Below are positions 12,574 to 24,144 of a stretch of 64,000 nucleotides of DNA, in pieces. Each line of letters opens with the position of its first letter. Position 1 is the first letter of the stretch. The DNA is from Tetrapyrgos nigripes. Its lineage: Eukaryota > Basidiomycota > Agaricomycetes > Agaricales > Campanellaceae. A model generated the notes under the pieces. That model was not told the DNA's origin. It worked only from the letters and a program-made list of their open reading frames with translations, and searched no databases. The stretch spans positions 124,001 to 188,000 of the forward strand of contig JAACJM010000122.1 of NCBI GenBank assembly GCA_013368315.1, written 5' to 3'. Position numbers and translations under genes: made by a program.

Positions 12574-14183
12574 GCAAATTTAACGCCAAAAAATGTAACA
12601 ACTATCAACGTGTATGATTGCAGTCAATCTTTCTACTACCCTTCCGTGTTATTTACACCACCAGTGCTTATAATCTTGTACTTCTTACTATTCTATGTAT
12701 CTGCCTGAATAATAAATAATACCTATTTATTGGTTTCGGTCCTCTATGAACGTGCATGGACGCAAAGGAGTTGTACCCATGGCCAGGGAACCCAGCAAAA
12801 GACACTGGAGTACAACGTAACACGGTTCGCAGGTGACTATCCTTTCAACTATTACCATCACCATCCTCTAATGTCTTTCAAAGGAAAAACTTGTATGAGT
12901 ACGATACTTTGGTTAAATCAGTAGCATTAGCAGCGGTCATTGGTTAGATCAATGTCACTTGGAAGTCCTAAATGAGCCATAGCACTGCTATGGGGCCAAA
13001 TTCTATTTCTTTAGAAGCATAATTAAGGACTCTGGCAAAATCAGTCAGCCATGCAGTTGGTCTCGCAGTGAATTTAGCTCAAAAACCATCGAGGCCCATA
13101 GTTTTGATCTACTCGTACCTCCTGCCTATTAAAATTTTATTGATTTCTGCGGTCTTCAAGGAACACTTCCTAATCTCCGTACACGGCAATGATTGGCGAT
13201 GATTACCTACCTGCGCACAACGAAAATGCCCTGGACATTGGAATTTACATTTTGTGGAGATATAGAGACGATTGGACGATATGAGGTACTAAGTAGTAAG
13301 GGGTTGTGCCGAAGGTATCGGCATGAGTCACATGAAACTTTTGAGTCATGTTACCTACACGTGACCCTGACGCGTCGCGTTAAAAGGTCTTGCGTCCACT
13401 TTCCATCGTCCTCGTTCTGTGTTATGCTAGATATTCCACTCCTAGAAATGAGAATAGAAACACGTATGTCAGTAATGAGAAAAATGTCTTAAGTTTTATG
13501 AAAAAAATGACAACTTAGACATTGAGAGTGCGGGAAACCTGAATGAGTGCGGGGATTTCGACTATGAGTGCGGAAAATTTCGGGTGTGTGCGGGTACAAA
13601 TAATAAAAGTGCAAATTGAACAGCATATGACTAAGTATTGAGTAGGTATCGAAATGAGAATGAGAGGATGAGGGGGCAAGGGAGGGGGAGGAGGGGGAAG
13701 AAGAGGATTATGCGAAATAGGATTGGAGATTGGCCCCGAGGGAGAAGACAGGGATGAGGAATAGTGTACATGCTGAAGTGGGTAAGATCGGACTTGAGGG
13801 CCGGGGAAGGGAAGGTGCCGCGTAAGGGAAAGGAAGGCAAAAAACTTCCCTCGAAGGGAGAACGAGAACGAAATGACTAAAACAAAGCGAATGATAGGAA
13901 TGAATGAACGCCATGGAACCACCATGGAACCAATACCTGAAGTAGTCGACAGCACTTCAGAGACGATTACCTCTGTAGACACACAAGGCTCGCTCAGATG
14001 GGAATGGCATCCTCCAAATTCTTCCACTGCTGTAGAAGGACAGCTTCATGGCAGCGACGGCCATCACGTCCCGTTCGGAGCACCACCAATACGAATAGGA
14101 TGTAAACGCTCGAAACTTTGAATGACATGTTGGCATAGAACATTGACCATACATTCATATATAGAGATACATCTACAAATCTT
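12574..14183. other. Intergenic between LtrA and PEP mutase-like gene
   Basis: About 1.6 kb where two genes converge. AT-rich 3' region after 12574 with several AATAAA-like signals (AATAATAAATAATA near 12710). Frames at 13515-14027 on the minus strand are Pro/Ser/Leu-rich by-products of a purine-rich plus strand. No gene recognised. Confidence 0.5.
13672..13698 (+). other. G-rich run with quadruplex potential
   Basis: Four G runs of 5, 3, 5 and 5 within 27 bases, separated by CAA, A and AGGA, inside a longer purine tract. Fits the simple G-quadruplex pattern; any function is unknown. Confidence 0.5.
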
Positions 14184-15123
14184 TCACGCTTTCACAGCCA
14201 GCGTGCCCATATACCCTCCCGTCAAAATATCCTTCCCCAATGCCTTCGTCGCATTCGTCGTCTGAGCAAAGATCAAGCTTCCAGTACTAACCCTCGCAAC
14301 TCCAAGCTTTGTAAGTTCATCCACTGACAACCCTCCAACGTCCTTCCGATTCAAAAGAACCGACAAACGCCCATCAAACTCCTTCACAAGCCTCCTCACA
14401 CTCTCTGAACTCGTCCCCCCAGGAGCGCCCCCAGACCAAACGAAAATCGTCGTAGGTACACCAGTGGCCAAATACGCCTTTCCACGAGCAACAGCTTCAT
14501 CGATGTCCTGTCCAGACCGGTCATGAGTGAAAGACGCGTCGGTACGGACGTTGAACACGAAATGAGGAATTCCAAGTTCCGTCGCTACTTTTTTGGCTTG
14601 CAGAATCCGATTCTTCATCTCTTCGACGGAGTACAACTTGGTCTTCTTCGTCGCGGGGTCATAGTACGAATCTTCAATGTTACAACCGACTGCGCCTATT
14701 TCGATGATCTTTTTCATGGTTTCGGAGAGTCTGGAGCCGTGGCCGTCGAGGATATCGCAAGAGAGTGGGATTCCCAGGCCGTTGTTGGCTGCAGGGTCTG
14801 CAGATTTGATGACTTCGCTGATGCGAGCTAGAGCTTCGGCGTGGACATCAAGAGTCAAGGTTTGGTCGTTTAGGCCATTGACGCTAGCGACGGCGTAGGA
14901 AGACGTCGCGATGGCTTGTATCTGGGGACGTGAATAACGCGGTTCTCAGCATGATAATACCAAAAGCAATGGACAGTCAATTTCGGGATGTACGTACCTC
15001 TGGACGAAGAGACAACATGGCGTTGGTGGAAGCGCAATCGTGCACATTCGTGAGTATGAGTGGTTTTCCTGGTACGTGGAGGGAGGCAAAGTGATTTGCG
15101 AGCTGGTTTAGCTTGGAAGACAT
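14184..15123 (-). CDS. PEP mutase / isocitrate lyase superfamily enzyme
   Basis: Member of the phosphoenolpyruvate mutase/isocitrate lyase TIM-barrel superfamily, which makes or breaks C-C or P-C bonds next to an enolpyruvate/oxyanion intermediate with Mg2+. Two exons, 14998-15123 and 14184-14921, with a 76-nt intron (GTACGT...CCCCAG), give 864 nt and 287 aa, the usual size. Start MSSKLNQLANHFASLHVPGK then PLILTNVHDCASTNAM, the family's substrate-loop opening. Further motifs: SSYAVASVNGLNDQ, PLSCDILDGHG (metal-binding Asp region), VGCNIEDSYYDP (the typical G.NIED) and FVFNVRTDA; then IFVWSGGAPGGTS and GVARVSTGSLIF. The KKCGH signature of true isocitrate lyase is absent, so the closest labels are carboxyphosphonoenolpyruvate mutase-like or oxaloacetase/2-methylisocitrate lyase-like. 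The exact reaction is not predictable. Looks intact. Confidence 0.88.
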
Positions 15124-15410
15124 GATGATGTACGTTTAGATCGCGGTGGTCAAGACTCGAGCTATCTCTGTCGATTTCGAGACGAGGATTACTCGTTATA
15201 AGGAGAAAGCTTCAGTTGTTTCGGGATCTAAATGAATTGATCGAGCTGAGAGCTGAAGCTGCATTTTGGAAAAGTTGATCGGCTGACCGTGAAGTTCGGA
15301 GAAAGTTCGGAGTCTGCTGAGTAATGCATAAGCAAGAATATTAAAACTTAGAAATCACTCTCACCACGGGTCGAGTCCAATAGAAACGATCTGTCGCTGT
15401 CGCTGATTCA
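15124..15410. promoter_or_regulatory. Upstream region of PEP mutase-like gene
   Basis: About 290 bases before the first transposon remnant. It should contain the minus-strand promoter. No clear TATA motif at a usual distance was picked out. Confidence 0.4.
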
Positions 15411-15620
15411 TTATACGAGGCCTTTACACTGCGGGCATAATACCATCTTCTCACTGTGTAAATCAATAGTAAATGCTTAGGAAATCGTAAATAGCCAATC
15501 AGATTTCAGGAAACCCATTTCCTATCAATTCCCTATTGATTTACTAGGTCAGAAGATCATATTATGCCCGCAGTGTTAGGCTGAGTTAATTTTAATTTAT
15601 GTTACGAGGCCTCTTAGAGC
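15411..15620. repeat. R1-family terminal fragment split by a MITE
   Basis: Bases 15411-15426 plus 15576-15600 join to ACGAGGCCTTTAGGCTGAGT, which matches the reverse complement of the uninterrupted repeat end at 52811-52838. A second ACGAGGCCTC motif lies near 15606. This is a piece of the dispersed R1 repeat described at 16345. Confidence 0.7.
15427..15575. mobile_element. 149-bp MITE, PIF/Harbinger type (TTA duplication)
   Basis: Imperfect inverted repeat over nearly its whole length, about 60 bp per arm, starting CACTGCGGGCATAATA at both ends. It is flanked by TTA on each side (15424-15426 and 15576-15578). Three-base TTA/TAA target duplications are characteristic of PIF/Harbinger elements. 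The interrupted host sequence occurs without the insert at 52811-52838, which confirms the boundaries. Its ends differ from those of the full Harbinger element at 45.6 kb, so that transposase is not an obvious driver. Non-autonomous: no coding capacity. Confidence 0.85.
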
Positions 15621-16344
15621 AGATTTCATAAATATACGGAATCGCAAAAAAAAAAAAATCCGATCAGGTCAAAGGCACTCCATCGGCGGGCTTTTGGCCG
15701 AGCCCCGGCTTCTATTACCTAAACGTGAAGTTGTACCACCATCATCTCCAACACGCTTGCAACGACCTCTTGTACAATCAAGAGATGGCCTCAAAGCACG
15801 TCTTCCCGAAACCAAGACAATACGGCTAATGCCTGCATCTTATTCCCTCAAAACCGCCATTCTCCGAAGTCCTTTCATACAACCAGCTCCAAACTGGCTC
15901 ATATAGTCCTTTCATTTCCTCTTCCGGCTTTGCACCCAGGCAGCTCGCCTTGCCTCAATATCTGCTCAAGATGTACTTTTGCATGATTCTCACTCCGCTA
16001 TAGTTTATTTTAGTGCTGTACCTACAGTAACATAGTGTAGAAGGTTCGAGACGCACAGTGTTGGTATTACAAACAGAATGTGAGCTCGAGTACTATAGTC
16101 TACAGCCGCTATGCAACTTGTGCATATTGTAGTCCTAATAAAGTATGATTACATCTAGAACAAGTTCTATAGCAGTATGGAATCAAGAGTGCTCAGCGAG
16201 GTCGCGTACTTGTCGCGTACTGTAACCTGTGGGCAAGCCGGGACTCGGCCAAAACAATGCCCCGATCTAGTGCCGTTGAGCCTTTGAGGTCGACCCTCGT
16301 GAAAAAAAAAAAACGATCGTCTGTATATTTATTGAATTTGCTCT
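15621..16344. other. Repeat-derived spacer
   Basis: About 720 bases with poly-A runs (near 15647) and no coding signal on either strand. It lies between R1-family pieces and is probably old transposon sequence. Confidence 0.4.
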
Positions 16345-16650
16345 AAAGGCCGAGTTAACTTATGTCGACCTCGAAAATTTTACCACGACCTCAAACTCTC
16401 ACCCCTTTTCGTTGCCACAGCCGGTCTTTGCCCTTCCCGACAACCAGAATGTCCAGACTCAGTCTGGATCCAAGGACCGTTGACGTCAATAACTACGACG
16501 TCATGCTAGCGCGTCAAATCGGTCTGCTTAACGCCCTTCTTCCCTCTCACTTTCGACAGATTCTCCCTCCCTTCTGCATAACCTGAGTTAGACTACGTGA
16601 AAGGGCCTCATAATTTGCCACGCGAAGCAATGGCCCTTTGCCCCAGTTAT
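16345..16650 (+). repeat. R1 dispersed repeat, copy 1
   Basis: Begins near GGCCGAGTTAACTTATGTCG and ends near CAATGGCCCTTTGCCCCAG. It carries CAGACTCAGTCTGGATCCAA and CTACGTGAAAGGGCCTCATA. The same order of blocks occurs inverted at 54357-54668, and parts recur at 15411-15620, 16783-16870, 18784-18985 and 52180-52838. Ends with GAGGCC/GGCCTC suggest a terminal-inverted-repeat element without genes. A frame inside it codes nothing recognisable. Confidence 0.75.
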
Positions 16651-16790
16651 GTTGTAACGACCTCCCAGATCTTTCCACGGGTTCAAACTCCCACCCCTGT
16701 TTGTTGGCGCTCATCAAGTGCTCATCTGGAATCACAGTTGAGACCCATGATGTCGTTCACAGCTTCCTCGGACTAATGCGAGGCCCTTAG
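16605..16790 (+). repeat. R1-associated block B, copy 1
   Basis: From GGGCCTCATAATTTGCCACG through GGGTTCAAACTCCCACCCCT to CAAGTGCTCATCTGGAATCA. It matches 18784-18985 over its length with scattered substitutions and small gaps, in the same orientation. It overlaps the end of R1 copy 1, so R1 and block B may be parts of one larger element. Confidence 0.7.
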
Positions 16791-16870
16791 GGCCGGTCTC
16801 TATCCTTCCCGGCAACCAAAATGTCTAGACTCAGTCTGGACTGGGTCCAAAGACTGTTTGATGTCAATAC
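16783..16870 (+). repeat. R1 partial copy
   Basis: GAGGCCCTTAGGGCCGGTCT, CTTCCCGGCAACCAAAATGT and CTAGACTCAGTCTGGACT match the middle of R1 copy 1. The copy is truncated after about 90 bases. Confidence 0.6.
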
Positions 16871-17707
16871 ACACATTATCACTGCCCTCAACTGTCGAGT
16901 ACCTCTCTCAGTCTGCAACCATCAAATCCATTCCTCACTGACTGCTCCTGACTTATTGTCAGTGCCCAGCAGAAGAGCCAACGGACATATACAGGCATAT
17001 GCGAAATGACTTACTCCCATTGGTCCACTTATAAAACCCTTCCTCAATCTCTTCTTTTTTTGTTTGGATGGAACAGGAGTCAATGCCAGTGCACCCTGGT
17101 TCTTCTAGTACTGGGAACCCGTCAATGCACACAATTTGACTCATTTCTACAGTGCACCAATGGTGATTAGGATTAGGTTGTTGATGAGGTTGGGTGAGTC
17201 ATCTTTTCATGTTTGATAGATCTCAGTTGTTGGTTGTTGCAGTAGCTCATTTCATTGTGTGTCCTCGATTCTAACCATCAACCCAGGGGCTTGGGAGTGA
17301 TATAACACACATGTCAAAAGGAAAGAGTGTACAGTGTTGGATACTTTCTGGTGAGTCTTCTCTTCAGTATATGCTCTCAAACTGGCACACAATTTTGAGC
17401 CTTTCTTCTTTGCACCATGTCCTCTGCAGACAACAACTCAATCAAACATTCTTACTGAACTGGACTCTGTCAGGCCACCTCTTGCTCAGCTTGATCATCT
17501 GTCTCAATGCCTTTCTGAAGTTATAAATCTCACTCAGAGGGATGTAGTTTTTTGATTACTTTTGTGGGAATCTTAACATTTAGGCTGATATATGAGAATC
17601 TATCTCCTTCACCAAGTCTTTGTGAGTATCCACATTGGTCTTGTTTTATATTTTCACCTACATTTTGTTGTTTCTCTTGCAGCTGGTGTGCAGTGTCGAG
17701 TCATATA

Positions 17708-18256
17708 CAGTCGAATATCTCATAATGCATAGACTTGGTTCCTGGATTTCCCTATGCATTATCAGATTTATGCAGTCTGAGATTGAGCCTCTATTTTACA
17801 AAAAAAAAAGTTCTTGCTTCTGCTTCAGAATATGCATCTACAATCTGTTCAAATGACGTTGGATTGCATCCTGCTGCTTCAGTGGGTAAGATGCAGCATA
17901 ACACCTTCACGGTGACTGGCCTTCTGGATTTTGGCTGACATCAGAAGTCTTGACTACATATCAGGACCAAAGTAGATCAATTGTATGACATTATTTGCTA
18001 TCAATCTCACCATTTCTAGAAAATGCATGGTCATTCTGGCCAAATTTCTGACTTTTTGACCCATTCTTTTCTATTTTTGAGGTATTTTTGGCTATCTCAT
18101 AATGCATACTGCCCCAAAATTTTTCCAAAATCTCAATGCATTATGCATTATGCAATTTGGGGCCAGTTTGGCATGGAACAGTGCTTGTTCCAGCAAATCC
18201 TCATGCATTATCAGATTTATGCATTATGAGATAATGCAATATGAGATATTCAACTG
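17708..18256. mobile_element. 549-bp pogo/Tc1-like non-autonomous element
   Basis: Ends are CAGTCGAATATCTCAT on the left and the complement of CAGTTGAATATCTCAT on the right, each bordered by TA (17706-17707, 18257-18258). CAGT termini with a TA target duplication are typical of Tc1/mariner/pogo elements. The interior is AT-rich and full of ATGCATTATGCATT-like words that form further inverted repeats. No transposase frame. Confidence 0.75.
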
Positions 18257-18783
18257 TATCTACATCTATCACTCTACCAAGCCATATTGCAGATTTTCCC
18301 ATACCCTTTGACTGTCTATTTGTTCTTCATTGCCACTTTCTTTAACTCAGGAAGCGGATTATGCCAATGTTTGTTGATTGGAGTTCTGCCTCACCTATTG
18401 TCACTTTATATCTGCAATTATTACCACTCGATGTTGTCCATTACTATACTATTTCAACCATAATTTTGTTGACTTTGAGTGTGACACAATACTTTCATCC
18501 TGTGTTACCATATTGGGAAGGTTGCCAGCAAAGCTAGCGCTCCCAAGACCCTTTTTTGGTAACAAACTGCTCAAAAATGTGTCTGTTACATGTTACAAGA
18601 AGTATTTTGAGCCAGTTTGAAGGGGGTGAGTGATGTGCTATGCGAACTTGTGGTCAAATAGTACAGTATCTGTTTTTTGTCTTGGGGTTTACTCAATACT
18701 ATGTGTTTTCTCTTATTTATGCTCTACATGGAAGATCTAATGTATTATATGAAAGCAATTCTTGGTACTGCTGAGTATGACAA

Positions 18784-18985
18784 GGGTAAGGGGCCTCATA
18801 ACTTGCCATGTGAAGCAGTGGCCCCTTACCCCAGTTAATTTATGTTGTTTCAAAGTGACCTCCCAAGGATCCAACTTTTCCATGGGTTCAAACTCCCACC
18901 CCTGTTCGTTGGCACTCGTCAAGTGCTCATCTGGAATCATGGTCATGAGGTACCATCATGACGTCATTCATGGCTTCCTCAGACC
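18784..18985 (+). repeat. R1-associated block B, copy 2
   Basis: GGGGCCTCATAACTTGCCAT through GGTTCAAACTCCCACCCCTG and CAAGTGCTCATCTGGAATCA to the CATGACGTCATTCATGGCTT region; parallels 16605-16790. It has fewer CG dinucleotides than copy 1 (for example CATGTGAAG against CACGCGAAG), consistent with C-to-T decay. Confidence 0.7.
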
Positions 18986-21900
18986 AAGGTGTAACCAAAG
19001 CAAGCCAAGGCAGCATCTGAGTGCGCCTTATTAGTTTTAAGTGAAAGACAGAATTGGAAGGGCCTCTATGGACCTCTGCAAGTCAGGATCCCAAAACTCC
19101 TAGTCAATGTGCCAATGAACAACATGGTCATTCGTGTTCAAACAGGCTCCCGTATTACAATGTGCTACCTCAACATCTAATTGGCAAATTAAATCCAGGT
19201 CCCAGTACCACTTGTCGTTCAAGGCTCTTGAGCAGTCCATGCTGTTTAAACATGTACATCAGATGTCTGGGGTTTTCAGTCATGGCCATCCCCTTTCCTG
19301 GTCAATGTTCTCAGATTTGAACTCTCTCAGTGAGCTTCCACTTCACTGCACAGTGGTCACTGATTTTCAATAGTCAAAACCTGCTTGTGCACAACTTGAA
19401 ATGCTGAGAGATAACTCACTGCAGAATGCCTGTGATATGGCAGTAATATTGTCTGGAAAATCAACTTCTACAACATTTTTTGCAGGTTGTAAATTTTCTC
19501 AATCTTTCCACATGTTAGACTCTAGCCTGGAATTGCCTTTAGACAGTGCCATTTACCATCAGTCTAAGTACTAGTAGTACTACCATATGGCAACATGATA
19601 TTACCATGAGTAGTTCAAGTAAAAGGAATCATCTATCATTGCCCTTACTTTCCAACTAATGATTGAGTCCACTGTTCTAAGTCTCTCACCTTCAGGGTTC
19701 AGAGTCAAAGCCTTGACCATCCAAAACTGTATCCTCACAATTATCTCAAAGCTCCTTTCAGACAAGGTGGTCACTGATCTGAGCCTATAGTCAAATATTG
19801 GGAAAGTGCATTTGAATTCTTATGGGTCTTACTTATGAATCAGTAAGGTACATACTTAATGAGTTCAAGTACAGTTCAATGTTTTGATCTCAAGGTCTTT
19901 GGGTTTTATGGTGGTGACTTAGTTAGGCAGTTTATAGGTACATATCAATGTTAAGGATACTGAAGACTCAGAACTAAAAAGTGATTCGAGACCATCGAAC
20001 CTGCTGAAATTTCATAGTATGTCATTGAGCCACCTGTGTAATAAAAGAATGTTGCAATTTCTTGACACAAACCTGCGTAAAACCCACCAAACTGCCCTGG
20101 AATTGGTGAACCTGTCTGGAAAATCAGAAGAATCACCAAAACTGTTGCAACCTGCGGAAAATTTGCTGTTTTGGATTTTCCGGACAGTATTATTGCCATA
20201 CCATGACTTGTTGGACCCTGATGTGTAATTCTCCAGCTTGCATCCAAGTAGCGTTGTGAGTTAGGCACTGTGCCTCATAGAGTCCTGTCCATAGTTACTT
20301 GCTTATTGTCAACATACTAGACCTGCCTCTACACAGCCACCCAACCCAACTTCTTCCATGCAATGATGAATCACCCCAATGATGTGAGCCATTTGAGTAC
20401 ACAGAACTGATCTGACTGGGTGTACAAAGAGTTCAACATTGGTGTACATCTGGCATGGTAAGTGATTTGGTGATGATCACTAAATAACTCACCCATGAAA
20501 AGTGTCAAGCTCAGCTGAAATCCCAACACCCCTATTTGGGAAATAAAATACACCACAGTTGGCAGACCGATCTGAGGAATCATTGTGTTTGGGTTATGCC
20601 CTACTAGCAAACTGGCATGACAAGGTTCAAGCCCTACAATAATTTGATAATCTCCATGAAGATTCATCAGGATGTCCCAAAGGAACATCTACCATATCCA
20701 GTGAAGAGTTCATTCAGTGTGGACACATGTAGCATGATTCAAAGCTTCAACTCACCCCAAGCACCCCAACTTGAACATACATTGTGTTTTGCTTCAAATG
20801 GGCTATGTCCAGTGGAAGGAGTGCTAATGGTGTGTACAGGTTTGATATAGCTGCCAGTGCTGTGACATTGAAAGGGTTAATGGTTGAAGGAGTGGTAGTA
20901 TCCATTTCTTGGATGATCATTTGTATATGGCACTTCAAGTTCAGTGGCAGAACAGCAAGGTCAGGAGACACTTGTAGGTTGCCAGACACAGTCTCAGAGT
21001 CTGAGGAATCAGAGAAGTGGAAAGTTGATATTCAACTTGAGTAAGGAATAAAAAGGAACTCCTGTGATGTGACATCTGAGGCTATTGAGCAGCCTGATAT
21101 CAGTGGACAAAGCAAAGTGATCTCTGGATCATGTTCCACATGCCTTTAGTAGAGTGATTCAGTTCTAATGCAGAAATAACACCTGCAATGTAGAGGTCAT
21201 CAAACCTGCACTGGTGGTAGGTTATAATTCACCATTTAACAAAAACATATAAAAACAGTTCTGGAGAAGTTTTTCAGCAGGCAACACTATCATGATGCAC
21301 TCTCTCCAATGTCAGAATCAAAATTTGCAGATGCTGCCAACTGTCTGCAGTGATGGACCACCAGGCCATCAGTGAAAATGGGGCTATGTTCCACTGCCAT
21401 TCCAAACTCTTGGTCCCAGCCCAGGTAATAGAGTTCTCCTCCTCCTCCTCCTCCAACCCCAGAACCACCCACATCAGCATTTCGGGTATTTACTGGGGGC
21501 CGCTCAGCCTAAATTCTCACCATCAAAATTTTCACTCCCACACGATCAACAAATTTTCTCCTCCGTCTTTGTGCCCTGACATATTGAGTCAGGAACTATT
21601 CTAGCAAAATGTATCAGCAGTGGTGATGCGCAGTTCTAGGCGAACCACACGAGACATTCAAAGGCTATAAGAAAGCCAGAGAATCCTGTACAAATGAGAT
21701 CGGAGAGGCAAATATGAAGACCTGTGGCTGAACTTGGGAAAATCACAATAAGTATATGAACACGGGTGACAGCTGGAATATACTGATATTAGAACTTTAG
21801 GGTTGAAATACGAATAAACGACTAGAGGGAGACTGGGAGAAACACTGGGAAACTGGGATACATAGGGACAGTTGAGTTACATGGGAGAACTGACTCTACT

Positions 21901-22540
21901 GGATATATCTAGGTACCTTGTATACATGATCCTATGTAGCTATGTAGATACAAGTCGATATGTGTATCGTATGATAGAGGTCCGAAATAAAGCTGTAGAA
22001 ACACATGAGACAGTAACAAATGAAAATATGGAACATGTACAATGCGTAACGAAATAAAACAAGTCCAAAAGTAATCAAAAAGAAGAAGGATGCAAGGTAT
22101 GGTCTGTGGTGGCCAAATACTAAGAAAGGCGATATGAAACAAGAAGGAAAAGAGTCCGAAATAACCAAAATTGACGCGTAAGGCTAAGAACATGAATAGG
22201 GGCACTAATGTAGTAATCAAAAAACGGTACCACAAGTGGGACAGCACAGATCACTATCAATGCAACACCCCTGGAACTATGGTTCTTGCTGTTATATCAA
22301 CTGGAATGGTTCTAGCTGTTCCACCATATTCCAACGGCATTGGAACGACGATGTAACATAAAGTTACATCAGCGTTGAGGGATATTTTGTGTTAAGCTCC
22401 ACCAGAATAACGCAGTCCATCGATGCTTGCCAGAGTCTAATCATATTCATGGACTACACTTTTACAGTAACATACAGTATCTTACTACGCTAGCAAGAAA
22501 GTGAGACCAACCCCACTGTGATAAGCAAATTGGCCTCACA
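18986..22540. other. CpG-poor transposon-like desert, no gene recognised
   Basis: About 3.5 kb in which every frame is short and broken. CG dinucleotides are rare up to about 21.5 kb, while CA and TG are common, as in old methylated and deaminated transposons. Minus-strand fragments at 20371-20989 give phrases such as VGHNPNTMIPQIGLPTVVYF that may be decayed transposon protein, but no family could be named. Confidence 0.4.
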
Positions 22541-22548
22541 ACAGAAAT

Positions 22549-22939
22549 CAAGGGGGTCCAAAAAGAATTAAATTATACCGGGGGTCGGAAAAAAAATTTG
22601 CGCCCCCATCAAGGGAACCTACCTACCTTACCTTCCTTATATAGTAGGTTACCTGCTTAATATAGCAATAGCATGTGACTTATGATTACATAAATTATTT
22701 GAACTGCTGTGCTAGTCAGAAGCTTTGCGGAACCTTCAATGAAAAATTGACTGCAACGTGGTCAAAGCAGTATTATCAGACCTTAGATGCATTGTGAACA
22801 ACATGTATTACTGCCAACAGTGAGCGAAAAATTGTTCTAAGGCGCATTTTCGGGGGGGTCAAAAAAAAAATTTTCGCCTCCTCCAGAGGAACCTACCTAC
22901 CAACCCCCGGTACGGGATTTCCCGGTCCGGACCCCCTTG
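22549..22939. mobile_element. 391-bp hAT-type MITE with 8-bp duplication
   Basis: Terminal inverted repeat CAAGGGGGTCC / GGACCCCCTTG is flanked by ACAGAAAT on both sides (22541-22548 and 22940-22947). Eight-base duplications are typical of hAT elements. Inside, a block with GGTC, an A-run, a T-run and GGAACCTACCTACC occurs twice (about 22580-22625 and 22855-22905). Related blocks occur at 52067-52135 and 53464-53552. No coding sequence. Confidence 0.8.
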
Positions 22940-23612
22940 ACAGAAATGCCCTATTGAAGCTGTACACACTTATCAGTACCACATAATGGCTGTGGAAGCT
23001 CAAATGACTTACAGTCAGCTCGTAGTGGCAAGCATATCTCCTGTGTCTACTGGGAGGTGGCTGGGTAAATGTTAAAAAAAGGCGCATATAATCACTCACT
23101 AATGATGATGGGAAGGGCTGTATGTATGCGCAGCTTAGACAATGAAAATCCACAGATAGCACACAGGTGACCGGTAGTGTCACCGGGACTCGGAATGGAA
23201 TTGCGACCAGCGAGACTGTAGGGGAGAAATGAGTGCAATGAGGAAGCGAAGCAGGGATTTGAGGGTCAAAGGAGAAAGAGAAGTCGTAGCCACATAATTC
23301 GCAGTTGGAGGTGAAGTTCGGCTACAAAAGATAATTTTTGGTTGATGACTGGATAGGTAGATGCAGTTAGCACAAGAATGTCAGACATATGAGCATTTGA
23401 TGCACCGATGGAGTAAGCACAGTCAGGTTTGTCTTCTCGCAAGAAAGACCACAAAACTACTGTGCACCGTTGTCACGACGGCACCAACTCATCGAAGCTC
23501 GCATGGGCAGTTATGCGTGACAGGGAAAAAATCCTTTGGGGATTAAACGCAAGTTGAGTAACAGCTAATGACGATAGGCTAGAAGACTTACAAACGGTGT
23601 ATGCTGGCCATA

Positions 23613-24144
23613 TGTTGTAAACGGTCCGGCTCGACTACGGCTAGCCGACGAGTCGAGCCGGTTTTAGAGCCGCGGCTCGGCTCCGACTGGCTCCCGGCTA
23701 GAGTCGTGTAGGATGGGTGAAATAAATGTTTCGTTTACAGTAGTTAGAGCTGGATTTTAGATATGCAAAATAACATTTGCTTGCTCGCTTACCTTAGCAA
23801 GATGTTCAAAGCCTGGCAGCTCGTTGCAGTGGACCTAGAAATGACCTCGACGTGTCATTCATTGGCATGTTCCCACAGCCTCGCTTACACCCCATTTGCA
23901 TACATTCAACATACATTCGTGTAGTCCGTAAAAGAGACAGGTAAAACTACTTCAAATTACTCAAACATACTATCTACGGACTTAAACAAGCCTTTCAGCT
24001 TTGTAGGTAGCAATTGCTGGCTTTTTTCCGTAGAGCGTTGGATTTCACCGACTCGAAACGGCTAGAGTCGGAGTCGAGTCGATTTTACCGGCTTTTACAA
24101 AGAGCCGAGCCGGAGCGGACCATAGCCGGTCGTTTACATCACTA
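23613..24144. mobile_element. 532-bp hAT-type non-autonomous element A
   Basis: Flanked by TGGCCATA at 23605-23612 and 24145-24152. Right end, read inward, is TAGTGATGTAAACGACCGG; left end is TGTTGTAAACGGTCCGG. Both sub-terminal zones are dense in GAGTCGAGCCGG/CCGGCTCGACTC words, likely transposase-binding repeats. GC-rich ends around an AT-rich centre, no gene. The left tip has lost or changed two or three bases relative to the right. Confidence 0.75.

Noticed and set aside
13515..14027. Long minus-strand frames with Pro/Leu/Ser-rich translation
   Set aside because: They mirror a purine-rich plus strand; three overlapping frames are open at once, and no splice or domain signal supports a gene.
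15427..15575. Mobilisation of this MITE by the Harbinger element at 45.6 kb
   Set aside because: The target duplication is the same but the terminal repeats (CACTGCGGG against GGCCCTGTTC) are unrelated.
16680..16700. GGGTTCAAACTCCCACCCC as a tRNA T-arm or SINE B box
   Set aside because: The loop is one base too long for a normal T-arm, no A box or cloverleaf partner was found upstream, and the block is part of a repeat with GAGGCC ends.
20371..20989. Minus-strand frames with transposon-like composition
   Set aside because: Broken by stops and without any motif that names a family; left as part of the CpG-poor desert.
23617..24140. Repeated GAGTCGAGCCGG words as a CRISPR-like array
   Set aside because: Spacing is irregular, the words occur in both orientations at the two ends of a TSD-flanked element, and the genome is eukaryotic.
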